From: an uncultured Prevotellaceae bacterium
GTDB lineage: Bacteria > Bacteroidota > Bacteroidia > Bacteroidales > Bacteroidaceae
Direction: 5' to 3'
NCBI GenBank assembly: GCA_946406585.1
Contig: CAMJLI010000026.1
Span: forward strand, 1 to 16,187
DNA: 16,187 nt
Made by a program: the position numbers and the translations under genes. The notes below the pieces were generated by a model. It did not search any database, was not told where the DNA came from, and worked only from the letters and a program-made list of their open reading frames with translations. Shown piece after piece: positions 12,088 through 16,187 of the stretch; within the stretch, counting starts at the first letter, position 1, and the number at the start of each line of letters is the position of its first letter.

Positions 12088-14550
12088 TTACTTTTGTATC
12101 CCCCATACCCCAACTGGGCCAAGCAGGCCGGAGGGGAGAAGAGGGGCGTCCTTGGTGAAGAACTTGAAGCAGCCTACAGTCTTGCGTCCTTGTGATGGAC
12201 GTGGCTCTCCGTTTTGCAGCCATGTTGGGATGGCTGCCATATAGCGGCCGGCTTCAGCCTTTCCCGGGGAATAGTCGTAAACCAATGGCTCGGACCATTC
12301 TATGTCGTCGGGTTCCTGCTCGTCACCAATCATGCGATTGGGCCATAGGTTGGTGACATCAATCTCTATTCTGTTGTTGCCAGGATGCAGTGCCGACGTA
12401 ATGTCGAGCAAAAAGGGAGCTTTCCACATTACGGGGAATGAAACATCATTGATGCGCACAGTGGCCATGTTCTTCACCTCGCCTAAATGGAGCACGAGAC
12501 GGTTTTGCTTCAGCTGCCGACTGCTCAGTGTGAAATGGTTGCAGTAGGTTGCCGTTCCCGAAAAGTACTTTACGGCAGGTGTTGGTGATTGTGCCCAATC
12601 GAATAGCTTTTGATGCTCCATCTTTGTTGCATCAGCGAAGGCGATGTCCCAATTGTCGTCAAGTGCCACCATGCATTCTCCCTTATGGTGGTCAACAAGC
12701 AGTGTAGCCAAGGAGTCGTTTGGCATTTGTTCCAGGGGATTTGCCGTAATGATGAGAAACCGTGAGCCATTTGACTCGATGGTCAGCGAGTCGCTGTTGA
12801 AATCCTGCATGTCGAGATTGTAAGGATTCCACATTTCGATGCTTTTTTTCCCAGCATATTGTGCGATGGGAATTGTGGCTGTGGCAACAGAATCGGTGGG
12901 ATTGCACACGAATATGATGTCGGTGTCGCCATCTGTGCGGTGGTATGTCTTGAAACGGCCGATGTCTCCCCACTGCTGTTTGCTGGGCAAGCCGCGTTGA
13001 AGCAAAGACTGGCAGCGGGCCATGTAGTCGAAGAAAGCCTTTGCTCCCCCAGCTTTCCACCACGTCTGGTTGGGGACGAAGTGTGTGCCCCAAATGCCGA
13101 ACGACATGCCCGGCTCCACTTGCATCCACGGGTTGCAGGCTCCGGCGTGGAGCATCATGCGGTTGACTCCCGTGCAGAAGGCGCGGTCGCAGATGGGCTT
13201 GAGAGAATGGGGATCGTCCTGCCATGCATGCAACGGCCAGCAGGTGAATGCCTCCGCCAAGAGCAGCGGCTTCTGCAGGTTGCGCATCACCTGCTCGTGC
13301 CGCCCCATGTCCTTCCATCCCCAGTTGGGACGCACCCAGAACTCTGTGGCGACGAGGGCGTTGGGAGCCGAGCGCAGAATCTTGTAGATGTCGAGCACTT
13401 GGAACGGTTTTTGTCCGCCCGTTCCATACGGCTCCACCAATAGTTGCATGCCTGATGCACTCTTTTCGGCCAGTTCGGCCATGTATCCATAGTAGTTCTC
13501 GGCAAAGAGCGATGTTAGCACATCGACCAGGTCTTTTCGGAACGCCGCACTCTCTTCCTTGCTCCCTATCACCGCCCTGCCCACGATGTAGGGCAGCCAC
13601 GGTTGGATGTCGTACCCCTTGCGCCGTAGGAACTCACCGGGAAGCACCGTGCTCCAGTCCTGTCCTCCTGCCTCATAGCTGTCTATCTCAAGGCGGCAGA
13701 ATGTCTTCCCCGCATGCCTCCCCGCCAGGTCAATCAACATCTTTGGATAGCCGTTCCAGAAATGTCTGACGGCATCGCGGCTCAGCTTGTCGCACTCTAG
13801 TCCCTGCCCTGAATTTGGTGACTGTGCCTCGTTTGTCTTGCCATTGGTGGTATGACCGAAGCGCATCATCATCCATTTCCCTTCCTTCAAACGCTTTGCA
13901 TTCGACTTGGGCAATGTTTTCATCATATTCTTCGTAATGACCAGCGTATCAGCCCATCGGCCGTCAGTCATTGCAGGCAGACAGATGGCTAAGTCTAGGA
14001 TGTCGGTTTTGCTGACCACAGAGTCATCGGGCATGACCAATACGCAGATGTCCTGATAATAATTGTATTTGGGGTCAATCTCCGCACGGGGCAGGCGGAT
14101 GGTCTTGGTATTTGGGGTAAATGCCACGGATTCCATAACCACTTTCTGCATCGAGTACTCGGGTGTGACATTGACGTAAGCGCTCGAAGACCAACCCGGG
14201 CAGTTGTGTGTGCCGAACGACAAGCCCAGTCGCTCGCACTCGTCCATTGTCCACCGCATCATTTCCTTCCATTTCTCGCTTCCAATGGCGCAGGAGGGGT
14301 CGCCCACGCGGCTCTGCATGTCACCGCCAATCTGGAAATTCTGCACCCCGGCGAGTCCGGCTGCCTTGAATGCCTCCAGGTCGTGGGTGATGGCTTCGCG
14401 GCTCACCAGTCCGTCCATCCATTGCCAGATGATCCAGGCGCGATGTTTTTCTTTTGGATGCAAGAAGTCCTCACGTAGCGACTGTTGCGCCATCAGGCAC
14501 TGGCAGAATGCCATGAAAGCCAGTGCCAAGAATGTCAGCTTGCGGTTCAT
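12088..14550 (-). CDS. Secreted GH106-type alpha-L-rhamnosidase
   Basis: The 820-aa protein starts with a signal peptide (MNRKLTFLALAFMAFCQCLM, cut near AQ). The N-terminal stretch SLREDFLHPKEKHRAWIIWQ, then WMDGLVSREAITHDLEAFKA and AGLAGVQNFQIGG, is the opening of the GH106 catalytic barrel. The C-terminal third is a beta-sandwich with VKNMATVRINDVSF, APFLLDITSALHPGNNRIEI and VTNLWPNRMIGDE, ending in PLLPSGLLGPV, all typical of the family. GH106 enzymes remove terminal L-rhamnose from rhamnogalacturonan, arabinogalactan side chains or glycosides. The reading frame is open upstream to a TTG at 14568, but that start would overlap the GH43 stop and spoil the signal peptide. The ATG at 14550, four bases after the GH43 stop, is preferred. 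The pair forms one operon. The linkage cleaved cannot be read from sequence. Confidence 0.87.
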   Translation of the reverse strand: MNRKLTFLALAFMAFCQCLMAQQSLREDFLHPKEKHRAWIIWQWMDGLVSREAITHDLEAFKAAGLAGVQNFQIGGDMQSRVGDPSCAIGSEKWKEMMRWTMDECERLGLSFGTHNCPGWSSSAYVNVTPEYSMQKVVMESVAFTPNTKTIRLPRAEIDPKYNYYQDICVLVMPDDSVVSKTDILDLAICLPAMTDGRWADTLVITKNMMKTLPKSNAKRLKEGKWMMMRFGHTTNGKTNEAQSPNSGQGLECDKLSRDAVRHFWNGYPKMLIDLAGRHAGKTFCRLEIDSYEAGGQDWSTVLPGEFLRRKGYDIQPWLPYIVGRAVIGSKEESAAFRKDLVDVLTSLFAENYYGYMAELAEKSASGMQLLVEPYGTGGQKPFQVLDIYKILRSAPNALVATEFWVRPNWGWKDMGRHEQVMRNLQKPLLLAEAFTCWPLHAWQDDPHSLKPICDRAFCTGVNRMMLHAGACNPWMQVEPGMSFGIWGTHFVPNQTWWKAGGAKAFFDYMARCQSLLQRGLPSKQQWGDIGRFKTYHRTDGDTDIIFVCNPTDSVATATIPIAQYAGKKSIEMWNPYNLDMQDFNSDSLTIESNGSRFLIITANPLEQMPNDSLATLLVDHHKGECMVALDDNWDIAFADATKMEHQKLFDWAQSPTPAVKYFSGTATYCNHFTLSSRQLKQNRLVLHLGEVKNMATVRINDVSFPVMWKAPFLLDITSALHPGNNRIEIDVTNLWPNRMIGDEQEPDDIEWSEPLVYDYSPGKAEAGRYMAAIPTWLQNGEPRPSQGRKTVGCFKFFTKDAPLLPSGLLGPVGVWGIQK

Positions 14551-14554
14551 TGTC

Positions 14555-16171
14555 TTATTTGTATTCAAACCAGTCTATATCCACATACCCATTGATTCCC
14601 TCTTGGTGGCATTGGGCAAAGAGCCCAAGCATGACTCCGGTGAAACCACCGATGGTCTCAGTGCTGAGGAAACGGTACTCCATCTTGGCTAACAGGGTGA
14701 AATTGATGCCATCGGATGATGCCATCATGTAATAGAAGTCCTTGTCGGAAGTTATGCGAAGGTACGCAAGGTCGCCAGTCAGAGGAATTTCTTTTTCAAC
14801 GTGATTGGTTTGTCCAAGCCTGACATTCGATTTGATGAAAACCTTTCCGTCTTTTCTCTCGGCCAGCACATCATAGTGATTCAAGGGTGCTGCATAGGCA
14901 GTGATGCCGGCTTGCATACCCTCACAGAGGTGAGAGAGGTCTAACAAGGCTGTTGCTGAAAAGTTCAGTTCTGTCTGTCGGCGGGCAACAAATGTCGGTG
15001 ATGCTGTCTCGCTGAGGTTTGTGGTGCTTGGATAAAGCCTGAGCCATCCTTTGTGGCTCGTCATGGAATATTTGGTGTAGTCCGGGTTGCACAGGCTCAT
15101 CCATCCCATGGGCAAGCCTATAGAGTGATAGCTGTCTTTGGGGGCATTGCGCTTGAAATAGTTGAATTCTTCTTTGATTGGTTCTTTAGCCATTGGCACT
15201 AACGGAAGTGTCTGGCATTCCATATCTGTCTGCAATGTGCCGTCTTCATTTACAATAGGCCAACCGCCTTTCTCCCATTTTACGGGTGCAAGCATTGTCT
15301 CTCGACCCATCACATGCTGCAGGTAGCCACTGGTCCTGTATCCAAGGCAGATCATCCACCACGAAGAGTCTGGTGCCTGTACCAGGTCGGCATGGCCAAG
15401 TCCTTGTATAGGGCTGTTCTGCATCTTCATGTTGAAATGCGAGAGGATGGGGTTGGATGGGTTGGGCTCATATGGTCCTAAAAGGCTCTTGCTGCGGAGG
15501 ATGTTCACATGGTGCCCGTGCTCTGTGCCTCCCTCAGCCAACAACAGATAGTAGTAGCCATCTTTCTTGTAGATATGTGGTCCTTCAGGATAGCGTCCGC
15601 CAAGGCCTGTTCCCAGGTGGTGAATCTCACCAAGCTGGCGTCCCGTTTCCACATCAATCTCACAGATTTTGATGTCGCCTTCTTTCCACAAGAAATAGCA
15701 TTTTCCTTCGTCGAAGAAGAGTGTGGGGTCACAACTGCCTATGGCAAAGTCTATCACGATGGGTTCCGACCACTCGCCGGCGGGATTGTCTGTCCAAACA
15801 TAAAAATGACGCCGTGAGGGAAAGACCGTGGTCACCATATAGAACCTTCCGTTGTTATAGCGGATTGTGGGTGCGTAGATGCCATTATTCCCATCTGTTC
15901 CTTTCAAATCTACTTGTGAAGGTCGGGTGAGGCAATTGCCTATTTGTTCCCAATTCACCAAGTCTTTGCTATGGAATACAGGAACACCAGGAAAATACTG
16001 GAAAGTGCTGTTGACGAGGTAGAAGTCATGGCCTGCCCTGCAAACGCTTGGGTCTGCATGAAATCCAGGAAGTACAGGGTTCTTGTATCCTTGCGCCATA
16101 CTCTTTGTCATTTGCATGGCCATTGCCATGGAAAGGGCAAAAATCCAAAAGTTTGATTTGAAAAACGTCAT
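14555..16171 (-). CDS. Secreted GH43 glycoside hydrolase with C-terminal beta-sandwich
   Basis: The 538-aa protein has a signal peptide (MTFFKSNFWIFALSMAMAMQ, cut near MAQ) and a five-bladed GH43 propeller. The catalytic base is Asp40 in NPVLPGFHADPSVC, the pKa modulator Asp148 in GSCDPTLFFD, and the acid Glu196 in YPEGPHIYK. The C-terminal part (about 345-538: EEFNYFKRNAP, FVARRQTELNFSATALLDL, MQAGITAY, YLRITSD, MLGLFAQCH, YVDIDWFEY) is the GH43 C2-type beta-sandwich found on beta-xylosidases and alpha-L-arabinofuranosidases. The order fits an exo-acting enzyme removing xylose or arabinose in the periplasm. It is the first of two genes read leftwards into GH106, and upstream members, if any, lie beyond the right edge. 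Which sugar is removed cannot be settled from sequence. Confidence 0.9.
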   Translation of the reverse strand: MTFFKSNFWIFALSMAMAMQMTKSMAQGYKNPVLPGFHADPSVCRAGHDFYLVNSTFQYFPGVPVFHSKDLVNWEQIGNCLTRPSQVDLKGTDGNNGIYAPTIRYNNGRFYMVTTVFPSRRHFYVWTDNPAGEWSEPIVIDFAIGSCDPTLFFDEGKCYFLWKEGDIKICEIDVETGRQLGEIHHLGTGLGGRYPEGPHIYKKDGYYYLLLAEGGTEHGHHVNILRSKSLLGPYEPNPSNPILSHFNMKMQNSPIQGLGHADLVQAPDSSWWMICLGYRTSGYLQHVMGRETMLAPVKWEKGGWPIVNEDGTLQTDMECQTLPLVPMAKEPIKEEFNYFKRNAPKDSYHSIGLPMGWMSLCNPDYTKYSMTSHKGWLRLYPSTTNLSETASPTFVARRQTELNFSATALLDLSHLCEGMQAGITAYAAPLNHYDVLAERKDGKVFIKSNVRLGQTNHVEKEIPLTGDLAYLRITSDKDFYYMMASSDGINFTLLAKMEYRFLSTETIGGFTGVMLGLFAQCHQEGINGYVDIDWFEYK

Positions 16172-16187
16172 CTTTCCGTCATGTTAT

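Noticed and set aside
12692..13600. 302-aa minus-strand ORF within the GH106 gene
   Set aside because: It is in an alternate frame of the same strand, rich in Arg/His/Gly/Ala as expected from a shifted frame, and overlaps a full-length enzyme.

Overview
The window looks like a chromosomal segment of a gut- or rumen-type Bacteroidales bacterium, most likely Prevotellaceae or a near relative. Eight putative promoters carry the Bacteroidetes -7 element TANNTTTG, Shine-Dalgarno sequences are weak, secreted proteins with Ala-Gln signal-peptidase sites are common, and the right edge carries paired plant-polysaccharide hydrolases (GH43 and GH106). The genus is inferred from these traits; there is no rRNA or tRNA gene to fix it.

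Layout, left to right. At 1-236 (-) is the 5' end of a secreted protein running off the window. A 440-bp gap (237-676) holds a promoter on each strand and a 27-codon lipoprotein-leader micro-ORF. Next is a RAYT-type HUH transposase (677-1693, +) with an extra C-terminal domain. A guanine deaminase gene (2008-3285, +) has a structured leader and converges on a secreted CE1-like esterase (3347-4225, -) across a 24-bp perfect hairpin. The gap 4226-4581 carries nine tandem copies of a degenerate 9-bp repeat. Then come a PepSY-like periplasmic protein (4582-5013, +), a lipoprotein tyrosine phosphatase (5178-6362, +) with a strong terminator, and an L,D-transpeptidase-like protein (6691-7329, +) behind a near-consensus promoter.

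The middle holds a translationally coupled pair: a stand-alone LytTR regulator (7438-7875) and a membrane-anchored phosphodiester-glycosidase-like protein (7872-8804). These converge on a minus-strand pair, SprT-like metallopeptidase then OprB-like porin (10533 to 8840), possibly headed by a 34-codon ORF. Divergent from it is luxS (10823-11317, +) behind a near-consensus promoter with nested palindromes.

At 11501-11945 is a small gene of unknown function that appears split by a CTGA duplication, with a good terminator after it. The right end is a minus-strand operon of GH43 (16171-14555) then GH106 alpha-L-rhamnosidase (14550-12088), probably the tail of a polysaccharide utilisation locus for pectin-like glycans whose upstream part lies outside the window. 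I found no CRISPR array, tRNA, rRNA or complete insertion sequence with defined ends. The best candidates for something undescribed are the transposase fusion, the LytTR/glycosidase pair and the split small gene; none is a clear new multi-gene system.
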